A stretch of DNA of 64,000 bases, from assembly GCA_008828725.1 (NCBI GenBank), contig MEHQ01001173.1:262411-326410 (forward strand), written 5' to 3'. Source of the DNA: Saccharina japonica (Eukaryota; Sar; Phaeophyceae; Laminariales; Laminariaceae). The position numbers and the translations under genes are program-made. Shown here piece after piece: positions 43,021 through 54,828 of this stretch. Each line of letters begins with the position of its first letter. Within the stretch, counting starts at the first letter, position 1. A model generated the notes under the pieces. The model searched no databases. It saw nothing but the letters and a program-made list of their open reading frames with translations, and was not told where the DNA came from.

Positions 43021-45200
43021 TACTCGTACAGCAGTACAGTACGTAGAGTATGATAGAGCAGAAGAAGGCTGTAAACGTTGGCATTGAGCGGTGTCTGTCT
43101 TGGTATCCCGCTGGGAACAGTAGCCTTCTTCATGTTCGTGCGTGCGTACAGCGAGTATGCATGTTTTTGGCTCTTCTTGTACTACTGCTGTGCCCCAAAA
43201 CATGTTTTCGAGCTTCGTGCGAATACGTACAGATGCCGAGTACAGTCGTATATGTCGGCATTGCCAGTTGACATTCTGCTTTGACGAACTGCTTGCAATG
43301 CTCAATCGTAAATTCGAGTACCCTTCTAGGGGCCTTGACATCCCACTTGTGCCATACGTATGTTCGTCTCTATCACCTCTCCTTGCCTGCGAAGGCATAG
43401 CGACTGACTTGTTGAAGGGCGTATCATGTAAGACGAAGAACGATCTGGACGAAACGTAACATAAACCTTATAAAAAAAGGAAAAACCGTTTCATGCTAAA
43501 ATGGTTGATGGTTGATGCAGATCATAATAACGCTTCCAATGTTCTACTTTGGACGGAGATATAAGGACCGTTTGTACATCATCATGAAGATAAATAGGTC
43601 CTTGTATTTACGCCCAGAGTGAGATGTACTGCCGGACTGCCTTGGTGGGAGGAGTGACGAGCGAGCACACACCAAGCGGCTACACTGCACTGCTGTGCAC
43701 GAGAAGCAAAGCGCAAAAAACACTGTCTATACCTGCCGGTCGCAGGTTCGACCCCGAAGGAGCCCCCTGTTGAAGGTATACGGAGAAATGGGGCTTGCGG
43801 AGACGCGGTCTGCCTCGGCCGGTCGCTACCGGGCATAACAGGTGGGCCAGGGTGGGCTATACATTTGTTTCTCTGCCTCCCCTAAAGTTGGAGAATGCCC
43901 TTGAACTAATGTGGAGATAGGATACTTGTAGGACAAGGGCAAGCGCAGGACGTGCAGTAACGAAGTCGGGCTTTACAACGGGCGGGTCAGGTCGTAGGCA
44001 GGGTTCATTGCCGCGACTGGTGGTAGGTATGCATTCGGTCAGTGTCCAGTGCGCTGACAAATTTCGTCGTGTGCTCTTCGACCAGACCAGGTTTAGTGTA
44101 TTGCAGGTCTTGCGCGAGTCCAGATGAAATCCCGCCCAGCCCATCTACACATGCTCTCCGCAAGCTTCTTTCACCACCCTCTGTGTGGTTCGATGCCCTG
44201 GCATGGCGAGTCTTAGTCGCACATCAGGCTGAAGGCACCACACGCAGGCCTTGGGCAGAAGCCTGCGCAAAAGTTCCGTTGCGTGCAGTCTAGGCCAGTC
44301 CCAAAACTTGAGCGAAGATCTCTTGAGAAAATTTAGCTCCAAAAGCAGACCATCGAGGACGAAAAGTCGACACCGTTGTACAACGGCGCTGCTGTACAGA
44401 AACAAATACTTCACTATAATTTCAAGTTATTTGTCCCCAACATGGGAGTGATGTCTTAAACGGGTGAGATAAAAAATTAAAATCCATGCCGCAGCAAACA
44501 ACAGTACGACTACGAGTACATATGTAGCAGTACCGCAACGCGCCGCGGCATATACCGTAGGCTCAGACCGCGACGGTGCCGGCAGAACGTGCGCTTAACG
44601 TGGTGCGGGTGATGTTCGTGCGGGTCGTCTACTGCTGTGAGCGAGGGCAAGGACCACAGCAGGGAGTACTGCCGCCGTACGTAGATGTCTTGCATCTCCA
44701 TTGTTTTATTCCACCGTCCATGCACATGGAAGCACCAGTGTCAATGTCACCGGTAAAATATTACCGGTATAATAGTCGTTTGTCTCGAGTCTCGGGTCTC
44801 GAAAATCCCATTATGTTCTATCAGATACCGGCACAGCAAGCATGGGTGCATCATGTGTGTTTTTTGTTTCTACCCGACATCAAGCGACGGGGGAGGGGTT
44901 CTTGTGCCACTCAACGATATCTCGTCGCTTGCTTGGGGCGTAGATTACAGATGACAGAGATGGCAAGAGTACCGTACTCGTAGATGTTGTCCAGCCTACC
45001 CACTACTGCCGTTGGCGGTACGTAGGTATTCATGTACAGCAGTAAGCTGAACACTCCCCATGATATCCCTCTCACCCACACGCAGTATTGGAGATTGGTA
45101 TCGAACCGACCTACTGTCAAATCTCGTGAAGCAGGATATATGACATTTGTAACTGTCGTCAACTTGTGTGCGTTGGTTGAAGGTGAACGTGGGACGCTTC
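43020..45200 (+). repeat. Diverged 2+ kb dispersed repeat, copy B
   Basis: Partner of 4500-7130, same block order. A GCAGGTTCGACCCCGAAGGAG segment near 43745 resembles a pol III B box, but copy A differs there and no A box is placed correctly. It also carries TACAGCAGTA motifs (43029, 45035). Confidence 0.65.
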
Positions 45201-46660
45201 AGGCAACTCGAAAGGGGCCTCTACAGTAATTTCCTGGCGCTGTCAGAATTATAAAGTCGTTTTTTCTCTCAATAATATTGAGTGTTTGCGCAGAAGTTGT
45301 TTTGGAAAATTCATTACTTTAGCTCTGAAATCGTGCATTCCCACCGAGCACACATTTTGCAGTGTTTGCGTAGAAGCTACTAAAAATATGACTTGGCTAA
45401 CCCTTCACGCCATACCAGACAGGGGTAATATCGAAGAGCGCGGCCAAAAAAGCAAAAATGAAACGTAAAATGAGGATGATGACCATCTACCAGGTACCGG
45501 TATTATATATGCCACACACAGCAGTATACCTCATATCAACCAAGCACCCCCTGTAGGAACGCCAAGCAAGCAAGTACCGCCGTAGTAACGGTGACGACCG
45601 TGACAGCACCAGGTGAATAGCCAGCAGCAGTGCCGCCGCTGCTATCGCTAGGTATTGGCAGGCAGTCGCACAGAAAGCAAAAGCTCCGTCATAGCAGCAA
45701 CAGCAATAAGGCCATTACCAAAAACACAGCAAGCAGCGAGCAGCTTCCAATTCCATGTATGTGCTTCCAGCTAATTCTACGATAGGCAAGCCGTCGGCGC
45801 AGAGCATACATTTGGCTGCTCGCATCCCGCCGCCGCGCGTCAACATCACCATATCCAGCTCCCATGTAACGCGTGAGAAAACCCGTTTTCTCGCCGCACC
45901 ACACACATCGTACGCCAGAACATCAGACGTCATAAACACAGCCAGCTGATCAGTGCAGCAGAACCAGCGCCAGCACCCACCAACCCCACCGCACCTGGGC
46001 TTGTTAGTTGCTGTTGTTTTGATAAGCATTATACGAGCACGCACTTCTACCAGGTGTACTGCTGTATTACAACAAGCAGTACCTGTCGACGGTGATACTG
46101 CTGACTCTGACTGATGCGTCTCACCAGGTATGCTGTGTGGGTCAATACACTTGTACGGTTAGTACTGTCGGAGCGCAACTTTAGGCTTGTGGTGTTGTGG
46201 TATGATAGCTGTTCTTAAATGTGCTTACGATTAGCTCCAGCTCACGAGCGTTCAGTATTTCTATAAAACAGCTCCGCGCCGTTTGAACTTTTCGGTAATA
46301 TTTTTTCGCAGGCGGCGTTCTGATCTATGAACAATATTTACGCCGGTGTTGCGGCTCGTTTCGTCTTGCTCGACGCACTGCGGCAGCGCGAAGTTGGTGT
46401 GAAGTTGCTTTTTTGGCCCCAGCACCCCGGGTCAAACCAGAACGCCAAATGGAGGAAATGGAACGCCGAAGCGGGACAATTGTTTCGGGTTCAGATGGCA
46501 TCACAACAAAAACAAAGAGCTGACTGACAGCAGTGGAGGAGGATTATGAGAGGTTCAGAAGAAACGAGCACACCTACCACCAGCAGTTCCCGCACTCTCT
46601 GTTTGTGTCTCTGACTTTGATTGATGCCGTAACAGTTTCGCTACGCAAGTCGCATCTGCT
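45201..46660. other. No accepted gene
   Basis: AGTGTTTGCG-AGAAG occurs twice (45280, 45362). A CAG-rich minus frame (45715-46044) has no domain. TACTGCTGTA occurs at about 46058. Confidence 0.35.
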
Positions 46661-46670
46661 AAAGTTAATA

Positions 46671-47217
46671 CCGTAATCATGCGAAGGTTCGCACCCATCG
46701 GAAGGTTGGCACCCATCGGAGAGATAGCACCGGGGTGCGATAAAAAACACAAGGTAGAAACATTTAATCGTGTTTTCGCACCCCCATCGGAGAGATCACA
46801 CCCCGGTGCGATCTCTCCGACATAAATACAAATTTGAGGGCCACCACAGCGGGTCTGTAGTAGGTAATATTCTCATTTATTTCATACTCCAATGAGATAT
46901 CACCAGTGCGCCACTCCTCTCAAACGTATTTTACCAACGCATGGTAGGTCAAGTCGTTTTAGGTAGCTTTGATTCATTTACGCAGCACCGTGGCCCCAGT
47001 ATGGCCCGGTGTATTTCGATTCAGCAGCGCACCCATCGGAGAGATCGCACCGGGGGTGCGCCAAAATAGAAGAACGACATGATTTAGTTGTGTTTCCGCA
47101 CGCCCATCGGAGAGAACGCACCCATCGGAGAGATAGCATCGGGGTGCGATAAAAAACACAACGTAGAAACATTTAAGAACGCGATCGCACCCGGTGCGAA
47201 CCTTCGCATGATTGCGG
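46671..47217. mobile_element. TA-flanked element with CCG...CGG ends, 547 bp
   Basis: Ends CCGTAATCATGCGAAGGTTC and its inverse GAACCTTCGCATGATTGCGG lie between TA dinucleotides. The body repeats GCACCCATCGGAGAGAT-GCACC six or more times, partly inverted, with two near-identical GGGGTGCGATAAAAAACACA segments (46734, 47140). Same end type as 39451-40124 but a different body. Confidence 0.85.
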
Positions 47218-47219
47218 TA

Positions 47220-48114
47220 CCCACACAGCTTACGTGTTGCGTGCGTACATACAGTGGAACAGTCCGTGGGCCATGCAATACAAGGCTGCAGTTGTGACGT
47301 AATCAACAGCAGTAATCAAATAAGCTCCGGGTCGGCGTTCATCGAGTTTGCTAAAGTAAGCAGAGCGAACGATGGATACGTCATCGGGCAGTCGGTTCAA
47401 TCGAATGAAATCGCAGCAATTTTATGCAATGCAGGACAACAACAGTTAGTAGTGCACTTCAACTCAACCTATTATTACATATCCAAAAAACAACCCTGCC
47501 AGTAAACCACGGTTGTTTTCCATATGGAGCAGTGCTGTCGAGCCACTTCAGTTTCCCATGTTGCTTGCGAAAAGAGAGTGCGGATGGAGCATAGGTCACA
47601 CATCTGAGAATCCTGCGTTCAAATAAAAAATAACAATATACGTACGAGTAGACAACACAACACATGCTCCATTTCTGCTTTATTGCCGCCAGAGTCTTCT
47701 CCGTGAGCCCGTGTTTAAGTACTGTACTGTACAACAGCAGAGTCGCGCAAGGTTAGGCTTGCACAATGTACTCACATTTCGAAGAAAATGCTCTCACCTT
47801 CTCAGAAACCAGTGGAATACAACGTAGAATACCAACTTCAATATCCATATAGCACTCATCATCCGATGAAGTACCGGGAACATTACAAATTCAAAATTCC
47901 TCCAACATGCGTCGTTCAATCAGCCGACATTCTCTACCCTACCATAATCGGTGAAAATCAACTCCCAACTCCACTCTGAAACCCTTGACATTAAGAGTTC
48001 CCTTTGTGTTCCGATCCTCCATACATTATCTACATACGCACTTATCCATTCAGGGGCCTACGCGGAGCACGGTCCTCGGCGATAGCCGGGAGACCGGGCG
48101 AAGCCCCCATGTTG
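47220..48114. other. No accepted gene
   Basis: Ordinary-looking mixed sequence. Short frames only. ATTACAAATTCAAAATTCC near 47883 is low complexity. Confidence 0.3.
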
Positions 48115-48310
48115 AAAAAAATAAATGTTTTTCATCCAATTTTGATGTTCGTCTTTCTTTTAATCTCACCCTCCCAGTCATATCTCAGGTCCGGGGTTAC
48201 ATAGCAGGCTCTCTTTCCCCCTCCCCACGGCGGTTCGCCTCTTTGTTTTTTTTCATGGCGAGGAAGACTGCAGCCCTTTCCCTCGTCGACTCGCGTCGAA
48301 CTGCTCTACG
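48115..48310 (-). mobile_element. tRNA-SINE, body fragment
   Basis: On the minus strand, GTCGACGAGGGAAAGGGCTG, a G/A-rich block and CCCCGGACCTGAGATATGA match the SINE body. The tRNA-like head is absent. Confidence 0.65.
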
Positions 48311-48404
48311 GAGCAGCAGGCGTGCTTCGAAATGCGAACCACAGGACGAGGGCTATTCACAAATCGTCCGGCAACATCTTGGATCAATGTACGGGCGTAG
48401 AACC

Positions 48405-48445
48405 CCTATCCCTAACCATAACCCTAACCCTACCCCCAAACCCGA
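48405..48445. repeat. Short interstitial telomere-like repeat
   Basis: CCCTATCCCTAACCATAACC and the following CCTAACCCTACCCCC form five or so imperfect CCCTAA units. Too short and degenerate to be a chromosome end. Confidence 0.6.
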
Positions 48446-48499
48446 CCACACTATTAGTGACCTATAAAATTCCCAGAAATATCCTGCCGGAGGAAATGC

Positions 48500-50880
48500 C
48501 AATACTGTTGTAGCGCAGGACATTGATGACGAATGTGACGTATCGAAACTGGTTGTGACGTATCGGAACCTGTCGACGTGTTGACAAAATGCGATATTGG
48601 AGATCGAGATGGTCGCTTGTTGCCAAGATCATCGAAAAAGTCGAGGTAGTATTTTCTCATCTGGTGACTAACATAATATACTGTGTATGCGAGAAGTAAG
48701 AATCGATCGGGATTCTTTTTAGAACGGGTGTTCTTCAGAAACTGCTCGGTTGTTCCCCACCTGCTCTCACCTCTCACCTTTCACCCTTCCACCAGAAACG
48801 ATAAATACTTAAAGCAAGAAGATCGTGCCTTTTTTTATGTCGCTGTAACACTCCACTACTGTACGATTGACAGGATGGTTCCTTTCTAAGAATGATTGGT
48901 TGGATTCTCCTCCATACTGACTGCTGCTGCTACTGCTGCTGTTGATATGATAGCATGGCACGTGCCATGCCTGCTATACAGGCGACGATATGTTTTTTTT
49001 GTTCGAGAAGGATACGTTGGATTGTCCTCCAAACTGACAACTACTGCTGCTGCTGAGGTGATACGATACGGTGGGACGTTACGGGTACCTGGTACAAATC
49101 AAGATGTACTTTGCAATATTTCGTTCGCTGCGGCCAACCCCGCCCTCTTTTTACTTAAGAGTACCGCCAACGGTTTGCGCTGAATCATCTCACCTGGCTT
49201 CCCCCGCCTATCCGCATGCAGTGACATCGACGCCGAAGTAGACCGCCCACCAGGAGGCGGATTTTCCTTGGGGTAATCTAAAGTGACCCGATGCAGTTGC
49301 CATGATAAACTGAACCGTGTCACTTTAGATCTTCCGAGGGAAAACCCGCCTCCTAGTAGGCAGTCTACTTCGACGTTGACGACGTCGCATGCTGTAGTTG
49401 GGGAAAGCCAGGCGAGATGAATCAGCGCTAGAGAAACATCGGCATCGCTATGACAACTGAATCGGGGCACTTAAGACCTCAGACTGCTCTGAAGAAAAAA
49501 CTCACGCCTCTAAGTAGGCTGCCGGAACAGCATGTGAATATACGGAGGAAGGCAGGCGAGGTAAATCAACGCTGGAGAAACATCGGCATCGCCATGATAA
49601 CTGAATCGGGTCACTTAAGACCTTAGATTGCTCGAAGGAAAAAACGTGTCTCTCAGTAGGCCGCCGCAAAACAGCATATGAATAGACGGAGGGAGGCAGA
49701 CGAGATGAATTCGCGCTAGAGAAACGTTGGGATCGCCATGATATCTCAATCGGGTCACTTTAGACTCTAGATTTCCCGAAGAAACAACACGCCTGTCAGT
49801 AGGTAGTATTCCTGTTGTTCTTACATTAACTCTTGTCAGTAATCTGGATTCCGTGGTCACAAAAACTTCTAGAGCCCTAGAAAGATTAAAAAAAAAACAT
49901 GAACAAAAAACCTTGGCTCGGGTTACGATGTTTTCCCACCAACCAGGCATAACACGAGACGAAGAAGTCGTAGCACAAATGCAATGCAATCAATGTGAAC
50001 ATGTGCACATTATCGCAGCAAAAAACGCACCTACAGTGTGAACATGTAGTTTGTTTGGTGCGATCAACCTCTCCTTCTTTTTTTCTGGCATTTTCCCCAA
50101 CGATTCGCGCTGATTCGTGTCGCCTGCCTTCCTCCGTCAATCCACATACAGTTAAAGCAACGCTGGACTAGACCGCTTACTCTCATGGAAGGCGGTTTTC
50201 CTTTCGGGCAATCCACAGTAGTGGCCCGATTCCATTGTCAAGAGCGATTCCATTGTTTCTCTAACGCCGATGTATCTCTCCTTCCTTCTTCCGTCTGTTC
50301 ACAATACCGTTACAGCAACGCCGTAGTAGATAGACTGTCTATACATAGGTGGCGCTTTTCCCGTCGAGCAACATAAAGTGACCCGATTCCGTTCTTGTAG
50401 CGATACCGGTTGTTTCTCTAGCCTGCTCTACCACCGATTCATGTCGCCTACCTTTCTCCGTCTATCCACATACAGCAGTTGCAGTAACGCCGAGGTAGAC
50501 TGCAGACGAGGAGGCGATGTTTCGTCCGGGTAATCGAAAGTGGCCCGATTCAGAAAATCATGGGGATGCCGATGTTGTTAGCATCGACAGGATAACTGAA
50601 TCGGGTCACTCTAGATTTGCCCGAAGGAACAACCGCCTCCTAGCCGGTTTTCTACTTCGTTGTTGCTGTAACTGTATGTGGATTAACGGAGGAGGGCAGG
50701 CGAGATGAGTCAGCGCTAGAGAAACATCGGCATCGCCATGTTACCTGTATCGGGTCACTTAATACTGCCTGAAGGAAAACCTGTCTCCTATTAACTTCGG
50801 CGTTGCCGTAAATGAAACTTCGATAGACGGGGGACGCCGCGTGAAATGAATCAGCGCAAAACATTGGAATTGGTGCAAGT
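48500..50880. repeat. 145-bp repeat array in alternating orientation
   Basis: Head segment 48500-49140, then units of about 141-146 bp. Minus-oriented units run from about 49330 to 49830, plus-oriented from 50090 to 50560, and minus again to 50870. The unit consensus contains GCGCTGATTCATCTCGCC, CCGTCTATCCACATACAG, GCCGAAGTAGACCGCC, TTTTCCTTCGGGCAATCTA and AGTGACCCGATTCAGTTA. Confidence 0.8.
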
Positions 50881-51489
50881 TAGAACGTGAGAGTATGACA
50901 GGAGCAACACACGCACACACAGTATGGAGATGTATTGTGTTTGCTGCGGTCAACCTCCCCCTTTTTTGGATTACATCACTCCCAACATTTTGCGCTGGTT
51001 CGTCTCGCCTGCCTTGCTCCGTCAATCCACATGCAGTTGCAGGCTGGTTTAAGCAAAACTATGTAATTTGCGTTTTCAACCATGAATGCTGCATGCAATA
51101 GCTGATCGAATGTCGCATATTTGGTATCATACTGACCGTACTGAACAGCGGAAGCGGATGGCATAGCCAGTGTTGTTTTGTTAAGGGACTAGGGCTGGCG
51201 CTAAACAGTGACGAACTTGTGTCAACCAACCACAGGCCTTCGAAAAGGTCAACAATAGTCAGGCGAATTCTGTAGAAAGAAACATTTCCCCCCCCCCATT
51301 TTTTGTTTCTGAACGAAGCGGTTCTAGGTACTGCAAGGCATGTCCTTGAAAAGAGTTTGCCCAAATTACTCCAATAATTGACTGCGTAGGATCAATATGA
51401 AGCAAACGATTCGGCTAAAAGTCGGTTACATACTGACACCCAAAGTATTTTCGAAAAACTCTCGAAGAATTCCACGGTTTTTTCCACGA

Positions 51490-51812
51490 AAGCTCAGACG
51501 TTGACGCCGCGTTTTTTGTATTACGACCCTGAAACTTCGCACACACCTTCCGTGGCATTATTCCGAGGCGTGTATGGGGGGAGGTGGGTGCAAGTGTTTT
51601 TCGTTTTTGTTTTGGGTAGATTTCTGGGGTCCCAGAAAGCCCAACATCCAGAAAACCCGAAGACCCCAGATAACTGGCGGAAAAAAAGAACAACTTGAAC
51701 TTGCACCCTCCCCCATACACTCCTCGGCATTAGGGCATGGAAGGTGTGTGCGAAGTTTCAGGGTCGAATTCGAAAAAACGGCGTGAACTTCTGATGTCAA
51801 AAACATTTTTGA
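51490..51812. mobile_element. Foldback element, about 320 bp
   Basis: Two arms of about 120-140 bp are inverted copies (ACCCTGAAACTTCGCACACA / TGTGTGCGAAGTTTCAGGGT, GTGTATGGGGG-AGG / CCTCCCCCATACAC). The middle has a TCTGGGGTC / GACCCCAGA pair. It separates two parts of the 145-bp repeat region. Confidence 0.8.
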
Positions 51813-51835
51813 CGGAATCCCTGAACTAGCTCATC

Positions 51836-52680
51836 GAGCAACACGGCGAAGTAGACTGCCTTCTGTTTATAGGCGGATTTTGCTTCTGGCAATCTAAAGT
51901 GGCCCGAGTCAGTTACCATGAGCGATGACGTTGTTTTCCTCTAGCGCTGCTTCATCTCGCCTGCCTTCCTCCGTCTATCTACATACAGTTAAAGTAGAGC
52001 AACGCCGAAGTAGACCGCCTACTACTATACTACTACGGAGGACCCCATTAATAGTAAATAGGACCAAATATTGGTAGTAAAAATAGGTCCATAGTTTTTT
52101 GTGTGTATGATAGGTCCTGTTTGCAATGGACACAGTAATATGAAGCGGTTTTTCCTTCGGGAAATCTAAGTGACGCCGATCCAGACATCATAGCGTTGCC
52201 GAAGTAGCACCGCCATTGTGACTGAATCGGGTAACTTTTGATTGCCCCAAGGAAAACCCGCCTCCTATTAATAGTATGCAATCTACTTCGGCGTTGCTGT
52301 AACTGTACGTGGGTTGACGGAGGAAAGCAGGCGAGATGAATCAGCGCTAGATAAATATCAACATCGCCATGATAACTTAATCTGATAACTTTAGACTGCC
52401 TCGAGGGAACACCGCCTCCTATTGGTGGGCAGTGAACTTCGACGTTGCTGTAACTGAACATGTGGATAGACGATGGCAGCCGGTCAAGACACATCAGCGC
52501 AAAGCGTTGGAATTGGTGTAAGTTAGGAGAGAGTATGGCCGCAGCAACAAACGTACGTACTTACGTAGTATGAAGTATGTATTGCGTTTGCTGCGGCAAA
52601 CTTCTCTCTCTTTTTGCATACATTGCTCCCAACGTTTGGCTCTGATTCATCTCGCCTGCCTTCCTCCGTCTACATGTCCA
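51836..52680. repeat. 145-bp repeat family, second cluster
   Basis: Plus-oriented unit at 51845-52030, minus-oriented units at 52140-52510, plus-oriented end at 52600-52680. The TTGGAATTGGTG-AAGTTAG edge at 52510 repeats the edge at 50867, which suggests both clusters belong to one type of larger inverted element. Confidence 0.75.
52030..52136. mobile_element. MITE family 2 copy
   Basis: TACTACGGAGGACCCCATTA, AATAGGACCAAATATTGGTA and GATAGGTCCTGTTTGCAATG match the family. Inserted in the 145-bp repeat. The ends are diverged. Confidence 0.7.
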
Positions 52681-52689
52681 CGTTAGAGT

Positions 52690-53045
52690 TGTACCCCATT
52701 GGGTACAGGGTACTCAGACGTTTCAGATCTATTACCCGTACCCGTGGCCCGGTACCCGTTTGTTCAGGCACACATACCCGGGTAGCGCGGGTATCTCGGC
52801 ACTCGCGTACCCGGACAACATACACCGTTGTTTACGAGAAATAGAGCGGACATGCACCCGGAAAAGAGTGGAGAACAAATAACATGAAATAAACGCTATG
52901 GACCTTGTGGCAATGACGAGACGACCTTCATGCGTTTTGCGTTCGCTCTCACTTCCCCCCCCGGAAACACGTTATTTTTAACGAGTTTCCCGGCGAGTAT
53001 ATATTCGTGTTTCTTGGTCGTATGATGTGATATGTACGATATTAC
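52690..53045 (+). repeat. GGGTACC-hairpin repeat (copy 2)
   Basis: Parallels 1753-2119. The opening hairpin has decayed (GTACCCCATTGGGTAC), and several further GTACCC words follow to 52815. Confidence 0.7.
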
Positions 53046-53330
53046 CCGTTTACATCGCGAACAAAAATGGATACCTACCCTGCCCCAAACGTTTTTTTGT
53101 ATCTTCTCGGACGCAGTTTTCTACTGTATCCATGCTCGTGCGGGTAAACGAGGTGCATTTTATTTCGCCAAAATGAAGTCATGGGAGCACCACACGGCTT
53201 TGCAAGTCGTACTGTATGGAGAAAAAACACTCGGCGATAGTGGTGTTGTTCATATTATGTCTTTGTCGTTCGATCACATACAGCTCAAAACTCGATAACT
53301 CTTAAGCCAGTAGGAAGAGTTTTTAATTTT

Positions 53331-53604
53331 GCCCCCCGCTCCGTCCCGGCATTGTAGGGATGCGAGGGTCTATGGTCATACGACTACGGCCGTGCATGAC
53401 ATGAGTGCACCCCCCGGGTTGGTGGCCACAGGCGTCGAAAGAAGGAGGTAGGATTAGCAAAACGTGTATTTGTAATGTATGGAAACAACGTAATGAGCTC
53501 CCATATGTTGGAGGTGTCTCTGTTAGGAGTAGGAACGGTGCTCCGTCTCGAAAGAGATGCGTGGTCAATGGTCAAATGACTAAGGCAAGCAACAAATGAG
53601 TACC
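53331..53604 (-). repeat. Repeat F core with companion block
   Basis: GCTCCGTCCCGGCATTGTAG to CGTGCATGACA at 53338-53402 next to a C run. The companion GGAGGTGTCTCTGTTAGGAG at 53512 continues to another C run at 53604. Confidence 0.7.
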
Positions 53605-54337
53605 CCCGCGCCCCCCCCACGCGGGTTCGCTAGGGTCTAAGTTAAACGCTGTTTGGCACCGCATACTTGGCAAGGCAACGCCACGTCGTCTATACTGTTC
53701 GAAAGGGCGTGCGTTAACTATTTCCGGTTGCGGGTTGACATGGTGTTCTCATCGTTCGCGGGCAGTGATGCAGTGATGCGCCGATGCAGTGCCCAGACGC
53801 GACTTTCGATTCATTTTCTGGTTGAGATGTTACGCCAGCATACGATCGCTCGTACGTATGTCATTGTACTTGCTTCTAAAGTCCGGGGTTGGGGCTTGGT
53901 GCGAGCAGGCGGTCGCGCAATAGCTGGTGGCGAACTGATGTTGAATATGAATACGTAGTAAAAGCGTACTTGCATTGAGCGGCTGTTTCGTTTTACAGGA
54001 ATAGGGGCGCTTTTTCTTCGCCCCTTTCGTTCGCATTGCTCCTGAGAAAATCAGTAAGGTCGTCTTTTCTGTGTTTACGTTCATATACGCGTCGTGCTGC
54101 GGGGTGGTTTGTGTTTAGTGCCCGCGCCCTACGGCTTGACTCCTGTTGCTCGACGGCGGCACCTCGTGCCCCGCCTCGAGTGTATCTGTTCTGTATCAGC
54201 TGTACTACAGACGGATCGTGTTTTGTTGCTTTGGCCGCTACGCCTCCTTGCAATGCATACTACGGGCCTCAGAAACCACGGTGAAGGGCAGATCAGTGGC
54301 GAATGGGAAAAAATATACGATATGCGCACTGCAACAT
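53605..54337. other. No accepted gene
   Basis: Overlapping frames of 80-100 codons on both strands without family resemblance. Confidence 0.3.
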
Positions 54338-54354
54338 GACGCATGCTACGGTAG

Positions 54355-54399
54355 AGGATGGCAAACTTGAGGATGGCAAACTTGAGGATGGCAAACTTG
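54355..54399. repeat. 15-bp tandem repeat, three units
   Basis: AGGATGGCAAACTTG three times without a mismatch, just inside the left end of the MITE family 1 copy. Confidence 0.95.
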
Positions 54400-54538
54400 A
54401 GGAGCTCCATATACCTCAACCAAAAACAGATTTCAGAGGGAAAATAAAAGTGCTATATACCCGGTGAACAATCTCATGGTAAGCATAGCATGAAAAATGT
54501 TTCAACACAATAACTAAATTCCGACGACTTGGGGTGAA

Positions 54539-54758
54539 GGGCCCGAATTAACGAATACCTGGTATAAAATAATTTCAATTTGGAAAAAAATAAAATTCAA
54601 ATTCGCTTTTCATCGGTCAACACACGCACCAGCACCAAAGATTAGGATCTTGGGGTATGATCTTGGGTGGTGGTAGCGGGTTCTGACCAATGAAAAAGCG
54701 GATTTGATTTTTTTGTTTTCCAAATTGATTTTTTGTTTTTCTTCGGTAAAACGAGCCC
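54539..54758. mobile_element. PIF/Harbinger-like MITE nested in MITE family 1
   Basis: Begins GGGCCCGAATTAACGAA and ends ACGAGCCC. The inner TTTCAATTTGGAAAA pairs with TTTTCCAAATTGATT. Flanks GAA and TAA fit a diverged TAA duplication, and other MITE family 1 copies show the uninterrupted site. It is the short form of the 33098-33925 core. Confidence 0.8.
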
Positions 54759-54828
54759 TAAGGAACCTCCCCGGTCATTCGAAAAAATATAAGAGCGATA
54801 AAGTGCTACCTCTATCGTACCACGCGTC

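Larger units (their letters stand above)
54338..54828. mobile_element. MITE family 1 copy with perfect ACAT duplication, 491 bp
   Basis: Ends GACGCATGCTACGGTAGAGG and CCTCTATCGTACCACGCGTC. ACAT lies on both sides (54334-54337 and 54829-54832). It is longer than its relatives because of a nested Harbinger-like insertion and a triplicated 15-mer. Confidence 0.9.

Noticed and set aside
43740-43765. pol III B box in repeat B
   Set aside because: GGTTCGACCCC fits, but no A box lies at the right distance and copy A does not keep the motif.
46686-47210. CRISPR-like spaced repeats
   Set aside because: The repeats vary in spacing and orientation and lie between transposon ends in a eukaryotic-looking context. 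No cas-like frame is near.
48405-48445. Chromosome end (telomere)
   Set aside because: Only about five imperfect CCCTAA-type units with ordinary sequence on both sides.
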